Positions 24,772 through 32,571 of a stretch of DNA of 64,000 nucleotides are shown in pieces. The stretch is taken from the NCBI GenBank assembly GCA_023015935.1, contig JALKAY010000008.1, positions 186,001 to 250,000 of the forward strand. Reading direction: 5' to 3'. This stretch comes from Flavobacteriaceae bacterium F08102. Its GTDB lineage: Bacteria > Bacteroidota > Bacteroidia > Flavobacteriales > Flavobacteriaceae. Made by a program: the position numbers and the translations under genes. How positions within the stretch are numbered: position 1 is the first letter of the stretch; every line of letters starts with the position of its first letter. Below the pieces are notes generated by a model, which had not been told where the DNA came from, ran no database searches, and worked only from the letters and a program-made list of their open reading frames with translations.

Positions 24772-25836
24772 CTATGTGTTCATCTCCAAATACTTATCCA
24801 CAAACGCCTGAATTCCTTCTTCAATAGGTGTTTCCGGTTTAAAGTCAATATAGTCAAACAAACTTTGAACATTTGCGTAGGTAGAAGGAACGTCACCAGG
24901 CTGCATCGGTTTTAATACCACTTTTCCTTTTTTTCCAACAGCTTTTTCTACCGCCCGTACAAAATCCATCAGCGCAACCGGGCTGTTATTCCCAATATTA
25001 AACAATTGATACGGTGCAGAACTTAACGATGGGGTTGGTTTCTTCGCATTGAATTTCGGATTGTTTGGTGCTGGCGCCAAGGGAATTAATCGTCTGATAC
25101 TTTCTACAATATCCGCTACATAGGTAAAATCTCGACTCATATCTCCATAATTGTACACGTCAAATTCTCTATCCTCTACAATGGCTTTGGTAAATAAATA
25201 CAAGGCCATATCAGGTCTCCCCATCGGTCCATATACGGTAAAGAAACGCAATCCGGTACACGGAATTTTAAATAAATGAGCATACGAATGTGCCATCATT
25301 TCATTCGCTTTTTTACTGGCGGCATACATGGCTAACGGATGGTCTGTATGGCTATCAACTGAAAAAGGAATTTCTTCACTTAAACCATAAACTGAACTCG
25401 AAGATGCAAAAACCAAATGCTCAACAGGGTAGGTTCTACAAGCTTCTAAGACATTTAAAAACCCCGTAATATTATTGTCAACATACGATTGAGGATTCTC
25501 TAAAGAATATCGAACGCCCGCTTGAGCAGCTAGGTTCACCACATAGGAAAAGTGTTCTTTTTTAAATAAATCAAGGAGATTTTCTTTGTCTTGTAAATCG
25601 AGTTTTACAAAGGTAATACTTCCCTTCAAAGGCGTATTGTATTCAATGGCCGAAATATCAATCCCCAAATCTTCTAAACGAGCTAATTTTAAATTAGGAT
25701 CATAATAATCGTTAATATTATCAATCCCAACAACATCATAGCTATTTTGGGTTAATAACTTGGACAAGTGATAGCCAATAAATCCGGCAGCTCCGGTAAC
25801 GAGGATTTTTTTATTTTTATTGGTAGGGTTATTCAT
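24772..25836 (-). CDS. NAD-dependent UDP-uronate 4-epimerase (UDP-GlcA epimerase type)
   Basis: 354 residues, extended SDR. TGAAGFIGYHL (GxxGxxG), NDYYDPNLK, SSSSVYG and YAASK (YxxxK) form the cofactor and active site; VYGPMGRPDMAL is the element that distinguishes UDP-glucuronate 4-epimerases (CapI/LpsL type) from GalE and WbpP. The likely product is UDP-galacturonate or an N-acetylated counterpart. With the dehydrogenase at 26529 it could form a uronic acid branch. It is flanked on both sides by the CAGTC repeat arrays, so it may be a separately acquired module. Confidence 0.88.
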   Translation of the reverse strand: MNNPTNKNKKILVTGAAGFIGYHLSKLLTQNSYDVVGIDNINDYYDPNLKLARLEDLGIDISAIEYNTPLKGSITFVKLDLQDKENLLDLFKKEHFSYVVNLAAQAGVRYSLENPQSYVDNNITGFLNVLEACRTYPVEHLVFASSSSVYGLSEEIPFSVDSHTDHPLAMYAASKKANEMMAHSYAHLFKIPCTGLRFFTVYGPMGRPDMALYLFTKAIVEDREFDVYNYGDMSRDFTYVADIVESIRRLIPLAPAPNNPKFNAKKPTPSLSSAPYQLFNIGNNSPVALMDFVRAVEKAVGKKGKVVLKPMQPGDVPSTYANVQSLFDYIDFKPETPIEEGIQAFVDKYLEMNT

Positions 25837-25886
25837 TTTTTTATAGCGAATTTCTTGTGGTGTTGTTCGTTTGTTGTTTTATTTCT

Positions 25887-25992
25887 CAGTCTACAGTTTG
25901 CAGTCTACAGTCTTCAGTCTTCAGTCTACAGTCTACAGTCAACAGTCAGCAGTCTTCAGTCTACAGTCTGCAGTCAACAGTCTTCAGTCTGC
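25887..25992. repeat. CAGTCTACAGTCTTCAGTC-type array, arm 1 of the four-helix-bundle bracket
   Basis: About 106 bases of irregular 7-8-base units: CAGTCTA, CAGTCTT, CAGTCAA and CAGTCTG. It lies between the four-helix-bundle gene and the epimerase start. The same units appear in opposite orientation at 26480-26526, on the other side of the four-helix-bundle gene. Confidence 0.92.
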
Positions 25993-26034
25993 GGTTAGTA
26001 CAATTTTATAGAACCGATTCGAAACTTTCAATTT

Positions 26035-26394
26035 TTATTCAAATTTTTTCGGATTCATCATCATATAATTAATGAGTTTTCCGACTTCAATATTCTTCCT
26101 TTCTAATTTCTTCTTTTTATCTTTAGTGATATAATTGCATGAACTTGCAAACTCAAGCCATCCCAAAGTTTCTGCATTTTCCGAATCGGCATCTGACAAC
26201 TTACTTATAAAATGTTTCGGATAAATCCTTTTTCGATACGACTCAGCCATATTAATACAAACTGACCGCGATGATCTCCTGATTTGATCTGTCAAAGAAT
26301 ACCGTTCTTCCTTTGGAAAAGACTTCGTAATTTCAAAAATTTCCATTGCCAAGTCAAAACCTTTTCTATAAGCTAATAACTTTCTAAATCCCAT
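26035..26394 (-). CDS. Four-helix-bundle protein of the S23/23S rRNA intervening-sequence family
   Basis: 119 residues, nearly all helical. The family pattern is clear: LLAYRKGFDLAMEIFEITKS, FPKEERYSLTDQIRRSSRS, VCINMAESYRKR, SDADSENAETLGWLEFA and a C-terminal helix. The family was first found inside 23S rRNA intervening sequences and later as free-standing genes in many genomes; its function is not established (a five-subunit barrel with possible nucleic-acid binding is known structurally). Here it interrupts the polysaccharide operon between the dehydrogenase and the epimerase and is bracketed by inverted CAGTC-type repeats. It probably has nothing to do with polysaccharide synthesis. Confidence 0.9.
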   Translation of the reverse strand: MGFRKLLAYRKGFDLAMEIFEITKSFPKEERYSLTDQIRRSSRSVCINMAESYRKRIYPKHFISKLSDADSENAETLGWLEFASSCNYITKDKKKKLERKNIEVGKLINYMMMNPKKFE

Positions 26395-26479
26395 AATAAT
26401 TCAAACCTATTAATAATTAAATTAATAACGAAAAATGAACTATTATTTACTCTCTATTTCAACTTTCTTCAGGTTTTAA

Positions 26480-26526
26480 GACTGCCAACTGCCAACTGCC
26501 AACTGTTGACTGAAGACTGAAGACTA
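26480..26526. repeat. GACTG-orientation repeat, arm 2 of the four-helix-bundle bracket
   Basis: GACTGCCAACTGCCAACTG followed by GACTGAAGACTGAAGAC, the reverse-complement orientation of the array at 25887-25992. It ends three bases before the stop of the UDP-HexNAc dehydrogenase gene. Confidence 0.88.
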
Positions 26527-26528
26527 CA

Positions 26529-27830
26529 TTACAATCTACTGTGCGATTTATCCTTCGGAAACGTCGCTTTAACATCAAAAATAACATGATTATCATTTAC
26601 GTAATCACTCAATTCTAATTCTAAAAATTCCTGATGTGATACAGCCACAATCACGGCATCATAATTTTTATCAAGGTCCTTTTTATCACTCACAAGATCA
26701 ATTCCATATTCATGTTTGACCGCAGCAACGGTTGCCCATGGATCATAGACGTCTACATTCACACCGTAGGTTTGTAATTCAGTTACTATGTCAATAGCCC
26801 GTGAATTTCGGATGTCTGGACAATCTTCTTTAAAGGTAATTCCCAAAACTAAGACCTTCGCATCTTTTACTGGAATTCCTTTTCTAATCATCATCTTTAC
26901 TGTTTCCGTAGAGACAAAAGGTCCCATACTATCATTGAGACGTCTTCCTGCTAAAATAATTTCTGGGTTATAGCCTAATTCCATGGCTTTTTGCGCTAAA
27001 TAATACGGATCTACCCCAATACAATGCCCTCCGACCAATCCTGGCTTAAAAGGGAGAAAATTCCATTTGGTACCAGCGGCTTCTAATACCTCATGGGTAT
27101 CAATATTCATTAATCGAAATATTTTAGAGAGTTCATTTACAAAGGCAATATTAATATCTCTTTGAGAATTTTCAATCACCTTGGCAGCTTCTGCCACCTT
27201 AATTGACGGTGCCAAATGAGTCCCTGCTACAATAATGGTTTTATATATGTCATCAACTACTTTCGCAATCGCAGGTGTTGAACCAGAAGTAACTTTTAGA
27301 ATTTTAGTTACGGTATGGGTTTTATCTCCTGGATTTATACGTTCTGGAGAATATCCCACATAAAAATCTTTATTAAAGGTAAGTCCCGATTTCTTTTCAA
27401 GAATTGGAACACACTCATCTTCGGTAGCTCCGGGAAATACCGTAGATTCATATACCACAATATCCTCTTTCTTTAAGACCGAACCAACTGTTTCACTTGC
27501 TTTAAACAACGGCGTTAAATCTGGACGATTGTTTTTATCTACCGGTGTTGGAACGGTTACAATATAGAAGTTGGAATCTGCAATATCTGCCAATTCATTT
27601 GTGATCCAGAAGCCTGTTTTTTTGGTATCTAAGGCTTCTTTTGACCCCACATTCACTGTGGCTAATTCTTCTGAAGACGTTTCTAACGTCACATCTTTAT
27701 TGGCGCGGAGTTGATCTATTCGGGTTTGATTGATATCGAATCCTACCACCTTGAATTTCTTGGCAAATTCAACCGCTAATGGCAATCCCACATAGCCCAA
27801 TCCAATAATTGCAATTTTTTTGTTTTCCAT
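26529..27830 (-). CDS. UDP-N-acetylhexosamine 6-dehydrogenase (TviB/WbpO type)
   Basis: 433 residues. IAIIGLGYVGLPLAVEF (NAD loop), TVPTPVDKNNRPDLTPL, YESTVFPGATEDECVP, YSPERINPGDK, ENSQRDINIAFVNE and the catalytic cysteine in GGHCIGVDPYYL (about residue 265) follow TviB/WbpO closely, including KWNFLPFKPGLV. The family oxidises C6 of UDP-GlcNAc or UDP-GalNAc to the uronate using two NAD+. Its substrate class (N-acetylated) is inferred from this resemblance. It is the first sugar-precursor gene after Wzc, with a 59-base gap that contains a small GTTCA-7-TGAAC hairpin. Confidence 0.92.
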   Translation of the reverse strand: MENKKIAIIGLGYVGLPLAVEFAKKFKVVGFDINQTRIDQLRANKDVTLETSSEELATVNVGSKEALDTKKTGFWITNELADIADSNFYIVTVPTPVDKNNRPDLTPLFKASETVGSVLKKEDIVVYESTVFPGATEDECVPILEKKSGLTFNKDFYVGYSPERINPGDKTHTVTKILKVTSGSTPAIAKVVDDIYKTIIVAGTHLAPSIKVAEAAKVIENSQRDINIAFVNELSKIFRLMNIDTHEVLEAAGTKWNFLPFKPGLVGGHCIGVDPYYLAQKAMELGYNPEIILAGRRLNDSMGPFVSTETVKMMIRKGIPVKDAKVLVLGITFKEDCPDIRNSRAIDIVTELQTYGVNVDVYDPWATVAAVKHEYGIDLVSDKKDLDKNYDAVIVAVSHQEFLELELSDYVNDNHVIFDVKATFPKDKSHSRL

Positions 27831-27889
27831 TTTCTATTTAACAATTTAAATGTTCACTACTGATGAACGCTACCAATTCATAAATATTA

Positions 27890-30355
27890 TTATTTAAAGA
27901 ACTTTCTATACCAAGGTTGTTTGATCTCGTTGGCATGATAGCCATTTCCATACTTCCCATCACCATAGCCACCATAACCATAGCCATAACCATAGCCGTA
28001 GCCATAACCATAGCCGTAACCGTAGGTATTTTTAATACTAAAATCATTGAGGACATAACTGATATTTTTCACCTCTTCATGTTCGTATTTTTCATCAATC
28101 ATTCTCGGCATACCCCGTTGGGTATAGTTTTGTCGAATAATATACAGTACCGCATCTGAATATTTAAACAGTTCAATGGCATCGGCCACCAAGCCCACCG
28201 GCGGGGTATCTATGACAATATAATCATAACGTTCCTTGAGGGTTAGCATCATCTCATGCGCCGCATCACTAATCAAAAGCTCAGAAGGATTTGGCGGAAT
28301 AGGCCCTGAGGTAATAATGTCTAAATTTGGCACTTGTGTGGATTGAATAACCTCTTCTAAGGAAACTTGTCCAATCAGGTAATTAACCACACCAAGCTCA
28401 TTACTCACTTCAAAATCGATGTGTAATTTTGGTTTACGTAAATCAAAGCCCAATAAAATCGTCTTTTTCTCACTCATGGCAAAAACGGAGGCCATGTTGA
28501 TAGAACACAAGGTTTTTCCTTCTCCACTGACCGAAGAAGTGACAACGACCGTTTTAGACCCTTCGCCTTTTTTAAACAAAAACTGAATATTAGAACGCAG
28601 CGCTCTAAATGATTCTGCCAAGGACGATTTGGGCCGATTAAACACGGCTAAATAGGAGTCAATATTTCCACTACCTACCACACCTAAAACCGGAATTTTA
28701 TAGCTTTTTTCAATTTCCTCTACGGTAAGAATTTTGTTGTTTAAGGCTTCTTTAATCAAAATATACAAAAAAGGAATACCGAGGCTCAACAGAGCGGCTA
28801 CTAAATAATTAAAGAGGGTATTTGGACTAATGGGGCCTTGCCCTACATCCTTTGCCTTATCCAATATTTTTATATCCGATACATTGGCGGCAATAGCCGT
28901 ACCCGCCTCGTATTGCTTTTGTTTGAGGTATTCGTAATTGGCGGCCGTAAGCTTGTAATTTCGCTCGTATTTTACCAAGCCTTGCTCTTTTAGTGGTAGT
29001 GTCTTTAAGCGTGCGTTATAGGCCGCTAACCGCTTATCTATACTGTTTAAACTGTTTACCGTCTGTTTTTTAAGATTTGCTAAATTTTCAAGTATCACCC
29101 CTTGGGTATTGCTGATCTTTTCATTTAACAATTTAAGGGGGGGATAATTAGGTGTTACTTCTTTCGCTAATTTTCGTTGCTCCTTCGCCAAATCAATTAA
29201 TTCAACGATATTTTTGGTAATATTAGGATCTTCTAACTGGATACTGGCTGGTGCCAAAACCCCAGACCCATCGTTAACATTGATCTTTTGTAAATATTCT
29301 ATCAGGTTATTGAGATAACTAAGACGACTTGTTATTTCTCCTTTTTCCTCATCCAATTGGGTAAGTCCATCCAATAAAGTCTGTCCTTGTGCACTTAGGT
29401 CGTACACATTATTAGCCCGCTTGTAATTTCCTAAATCCTTTTCAATGGTATCTAAGCTTTTCGCAGCCATTTCAAATACCCCGTCAATATATGTTTTGGT
29501 ACTTCGAGCGTATTTAATTTTTTGTTCCTTTTGATCTCGATCTAGAACGGCAACTGTCGCATTAATGTAGGTCTCTATCTTCTTTTTGTTAGATCCCTTC
29601 ATGCTCAATTCAATAATGGAAGTACCATCTTTATAGGCCTCCACATCAATGTTTTGGTACTTACTTACCGTGCTGTTGTAGCTCGAAAAATACACGTAGT
29701 ACTCCCCTTTCAATGCCAGATCTGCGCGTTTTGGCTGAATGGTAAATTCACAAAACGGTGTTTTAATATGGTAATCCGTAAAAATTTGACTAAAAGAATT
29801 TTCGTCAGGCACAAACCCCTCGGTATCATCTATGGTATAATTCACCAAGCGTTGTTCTTCACCGTTAAAATTGACCGATACCTCCACTGCATTGCCCTCC
29901 TTAAAGGTCAATTTAATTTTCGTTCCTAGAAGCTGATAGGCATTTAAATTGGGACGAATCACAAAGGGGGTAAGTCCGTACACATCTTCCACGCGATAGG
30001 GTCCTTCTCTCAGGTAATTGACAAACAATTGCAAACTGTCTACTACCTTTTCGTTATGGGTTCTCGATTTTAAAATGGCGATGATGGTTTCAACCTTATC
30101 ACTCGGTCCTCCCCAGTTAAAGGCAATATTGGTCCCTGAATTGAACAACGGATTTTGTTCCTCACTTACGGTAATCAACCCATTTAAACTGTAAATTCGT
30201 TCTTTTCTACGATTCACATAAAATGCAACCACCAACCCAACAATCAGCATGGCAAGAAATAATTTCCAATGTGACAACACTTTGAAAATGTATTCTTTGA
30301 CATCAAAGCTCTTGACATCATTCATGTTAAATTCAAACTTTTCTCCTGGTTTCAT
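27890..30355 (-). CDS. wzc: Polysaccharide co-polymerase/tyrosine autokinase (Wzc)
   Basis: 821 residues. An N-terminal cytoplasmic stretch leads to TM1 (about 30-50), then a long periplasmic Wzz domain with coiled-coil character, TM2 (about 505-525), and a cytoplasmic BY-kinase domain: Walker A SSVSGEGKTL (about 605-615), Walker A' LGFDLRKPK and Walker B VIDTPP (about 716). The tail is tyrosine-rich, with nine YG dipeptides in a row, then further YG-type residues. The tyrosine cluster is the usual autophosphorylation site that controls polymerisation and chain length. Its ATG overlaps the Wza stop (TAATG). The tail is encoded by a 6-base microsatellite (separate entry). Confidence 0.95.
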   Translation of the reverse strand: MKPGEKFEFNMNDVKSFDVKEYIFKVLSHWKLFLAMLIVGLVVAFYVNRRKERIYSLNGLITVSEEQNPLFNSGTNIAFNWGGPSDKVETIIAILKSRTHNEKVVDSLQLFVNYLREGPYRVEDVYGLTPFVIRPNLNAYQLLGTKIKLTFKEGNAVEVSVNFNGEEQRLVNYTIDDTEGFVPDENSFSQIFTDYHIKTPFCEFTIQPKRADLALKGEYYVYFSSYNSTVSKYQNIDVEAYKDGTSIIELSMKGSNKKKIETYINATVAVLDRDQKEQKIKYARSTKTYIDGVFEMAAKSLDTIEKDLGNYKRANNVYDLSAQGQTLLDGLTQLDEEKGEITSRLSYLNNLIEYLQKINVNDGSGVLAPASIQLEDPNITKNIVELIDLAKEQRKLAKEVTPNYPPLKLLNEKISNTQGVILENLANLKKQTVNSLNSIDKRLAAYNARLKTLPLKEQGLVKYERNYKLTAANYEYLKQKQYEAGTAIAANVSDIKILDKAKDVGQGPISPNTLFNYLVAALLSLGIPFLYILIKEALNNKILTVEEIEKSYKIPVLGVVGSGNIDSYLAVFNRPKSSLAESFRALRSNIQFLFKKGEGSKTVVVTSSVSGEGKTLCSINMASVFAMSEKKTILLGFDLRKPKLHIDFEVSNELGVVNYLIGQVSLEEVIQSTQVPNLDIITSGPIPPNPSELLISDAAHEMMLTLKERYDYIVIDTPPVGLVADAIELFKYSDAVLYIIRQNYTQRGMPRMIDEKYEHEEVKNISYVLNDFSIKNTYGYGYGYGYGYGYGYGYGGYGDGKYGNGYHANEIKQPWYRKFFK
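27961..28026 (-). repeat. TAYGGY microsatellite coding the Wzc (YG)9 tail
   Basis: On the coding strand nine consecutive TAY-GGY hexamers (TACGGT, TACGGC, TATGGT, TATGGC and so on) give Tyr-Gly nine times, then a spacer and two more Tyr-containing units. The in-frame six-base period allows slippage to change tyrosine number without a frameshift. Confidence 0.9.
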
Positions 30356-31143
30356 TATAAGGTCTTAATTAATAAGATCGACGTAGTTACCAAAGACAAG
30401 ACAGAGAGTATAGTTGTGAACGATTGCACCCCCGTTGTACCCGTTCCCCACGATTTTTGTTTTAAGGGTTCTACGTAGATTATGTCATTTGATTGAATGT
30501 AGAAAGCTTCGTGGTTAAATGTTTCAACCTTAGTTAGGTCGAGGTAAAACTTTTTAGTTCCATCTATATTTTTGCGCCAAACTTGTACTTTTTTTCGATC
30601 TCCAGTAATGGTAATATCCCCTGCATTTGCTATGGCTTCAACAATACTTACTTGATTTTGATACAAAACTTGCGAACCATTTCTATTGACCTCACCGATA
30701 ACGGTATAGCGTATCCCGGCCAATTTAACGGTTACGAAAATATCTTCCAAATCGTTAAAATACTTTCGTAGCTCATCCTCAATTTTTTCGCGTACTTCCT
30801 TTTCAGTATAACCCAACACATTGACTTCTCCAATATATGGAAAACGAATTTTCCCCTGTCGATCTACGGTATAGCTATTAAAATACAGCGACTGCTCTCC
30901 TTGCTGTAGGGATTGATTTGGGATTGTTTCTGTTTGATTAAACAAACTTACCTTCTTTTCGTCATCTGCCTTAATCTTAACATCTAAAATATCATTGACC
31001 TGTAAACGATAGGGCTCATTTGCCAATTTATACACTTTGGTGCTCGGGGTGGGTTCTCCTTGAAAATAAACTAAATCCTTTTTGGGAACACAAGAAACCA
31101 CCAGTGTACTAAGAATTAGTAGGTACAAAATTTTACGCGTCAT
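30355..31143 (-). CDS. wza: Outer-membrane polysaccharide export lipoprotein (Wza family)
   Basis: 262 residues. Lipobox LVVSC with the lipidated cysteine at 18, then a polysaccharide-export domain (YRLQVNDILDVKIKADD, FPYIGEVNVLGYTEKEV) and an SLBB-like domain (YTVIGEVNRNGSQVLYQ). The C-terminus has a hydrophobic segment (about 240-258) instead of the amphipathic barrel helix of E. coli Wza, as is common in Bacteroidota. It forms the export channel together with Wzc. It is the first gene of the minus-strand locus, with a -7 element 20 bases upstream of its ATG. Confidence 0.93.
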   Translation of the reverse strand: MTRKILYLLILSTLVVSCVPKKDLVYFQGEPTPSTKVYKLANEPYRLQVNDILDVKIKADDEKKVSLFNQTETIPNQSLQQGEQSLYFNSYTVDRQGKIRFPYIGEVNVLGYTEKEVREKIEDELRKYFNDLEDIFVTVKLAGIRYTVIGEVNRNGSQVLYQNQVSIVEAIANAGDITITGDRKKVQVWRKNIDGTKKFYLDLTKVETFNHEAFYIQSNDIIYVEPLKQKSWGTGTTGVQSFTTILSVLSLVTTSILLIKTL

Positions 31144-31162
31144 GTCAATTTTTATCTACCGG

Positions 31163-31170
31163 CAAATATA
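31163..31170 (-). promoter_or_regulatory. -7 promoter element for the polysaccharide operon
   Basis: The minus strand reads TATATTTG, a perfect TAnnTTTG match, 20 bases upstream of the wza ATG. A -33 TTG is not obvious. It lies in a 319-base divergent gap (31144-31462) with no gene. Confidence 0.48.
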
Positions 31171-31437
31171 ATTTTTAATTGCTAATGAGCCTAATTATTG
31201 TTAATTAGTTCTTGCTACTTGTTAATTCTTTATGGGGTATTTGGTCCTAAAATATAACAGGATTAAGTCACTCGTTGTTCAGATTCCGCCAAAAGTCTTC
31301 GACTACCAATCAACCACAGCGCAAAATACACTATGTAGTAAGGATACTCACCTCAAAATACCTTGCTTCCGTAGTTCATCTGGTATTTAATGGTAAAATC
31401 TTTGTGTATCCTATACCTAGGTAAGCCCATAAATTTC

Positions 31438-31445
31438 TACTTTTG
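31438..31445 (+). promoter_or_regulatory. -7 promoter element for the methyltransferase gene
   Basis: TACTTTTG fits TAnnTTTG perfectly and sits 17 bases before the ATG at 31463, on the opposite side of the divergent gap from the wza element. No convincing -33 was found. The stretch between the two promoter elements (31171-31437) shows no gene or repeat. Confidence 0.42.
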
Positions 31446-31462
31446 ACATTTCAAGTACACCT

Positions 31463-32245
31463 ATGTTTTACCAAATAAAATCCTATCTAGCCTTCCTCCG
31501 AAAAGCGAAACGCAAACACGGCGTTCATTCACCGTTTGTTTATGAATTTGCCAATACCTGTTTTTACAAAACACCTGAAAAAACGGCAGATGAACGTATC
31601 AAAAACTACCGTAAACAATTGGTAAAAAACACATTGAGTATTGATGTTCAAGACTTTGGAGCTGGATCAAAATCGATGACCACCAAGGAGCGGAAAATTG
31701 CTGCTATTGCGAAGCATGCCGGCATCTCTGTACACAGAGCCCACGTATTAAATCGCATCGTACGTCGGATAAATGCTGCCACTGTACTTGAAATAGGAAC
31801 CTCATTGGGTATCGGAACTGCAAGCATGGCTTTTCAACATCCACATACAAAGATCGTCACCTTAGAGGGTTGTCCGCAAACGGCAAACATAGCACAACAG
31901 CAATTTAATGCCTTTGGGTTAGACACTATTCAACTCGAACTCGGCCCCTTTGAAAAAACGCTGCTACCTACCCTTCAAAATCACTCCCCTTTTGACTTGA
32001 TCTTTTTTGATGGCAATCATCAAAAAGAAGCAACCTTACAGTACTTTGAATTATGTCTCAGCAACAAACATGACAACACGGTATTTATCTTTGATGATAT
32101 CTATTGGAGTCGAGGGATGACCGAAGCCTGGGAACAAATTAAAAGACATCCCGATGTAACCGTAACAATTGACACATTTTATTGGGGTATCGTTTTTTTT
32201 AGAAAAGGACAAGCCAGGGAAAATTTTGTGCTAAAAATGAAGTAA
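31463..32245 (+). CDS. SAM-dependent methyltransferase, O-methyltransferase-like
   Basis: 260 residues. A class-I Rossmann fold starts near residue 110 with VLEIGTSLGIGTASMAF (SAM-binding glycine loop), VTLEGCPQ (acidic residue for ribose) and FDLIFFDGNHQKEATLQYF, the motif of the catechol-O-methyltransferase-like group. The N-terminal FLRKAKRKHGVHSPFVYEF is characteristic of a conserved flavobacterial family. Substrate unknown. It is monocistronic and divergent from the polysaccharide locus; it may modify a polysaccharide or be unrelated. Confidence 0.8.
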   Translation: MFYQIKSYLAFLRKAKRKHGVHSPFVYEFANTCFYKTPEKTADERIKNYRKQLVKNTLSIDVQDFGAGSKSMTTKERKIAAIAKHAGISVHRAHVLNRIVRRINAATVLEIGTSLGIGTASMAFQHPHTKIVTLEGCPQTANIAQQQFNAFGLDTIQLELGPFEKTLLPTLQNHSPFDLIFFDGNHQKEATLQYFELCLSNKHDNTVFIFDDIYWSRGMTEAWEQIKRHPDVTVTIDTFYWGIVFFRKGQARENFVLKMK

Positions 32246-32571
32246 TCGACTTATAGCTAATTTGTTGCTTCATTACTTCCCCACTACTTCTGAACTTTAA
32301 ACCTACAAATCCACCGATTTACCAACAAAAAATCTACGCAAAGCACGGTCTATTCCCAAAAATAACAAGGTACTAAAACTCCATCTACAACAATTTAGTT
32401 ATCGCTGTACACCATTTGTCTTTCAATCAAAAAAACGCACAATCACAACATTCACCCTGTTTATGCTACCTACCAAAGGATCACTGATAGCAACGTGATA
32501 AATTTCACTTTTATTTGTACCTTAGCTACTTTATAACAACTCAATTCAATAACAATTACTAACTTAATCTT
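32246..32571 (+). other. Intergenic region upstream of the amidohydrolase pair
   Basis: No gene is visible in this 326-base gap. A palindrome GTGA-6-TCAC (32495-32508) has the layout of a Crp/Fnr-type site and is followed at once by TTTATTTG (about 32510-32517), a one-mismatch -7 element. Both are suggestive only. Confidence 0.35.

Noticed and set aside
25887-25992. CRISPR-like short repeats
   Set aside because: Units of 7-8 bases with no spacers; simple-sequence type array.
27917-28159. Open frame rich in Ile/Thr/Val on the plus strand
   Set aside because: It is the antisense of the Wzc tyrosine-glycine microsatellite.
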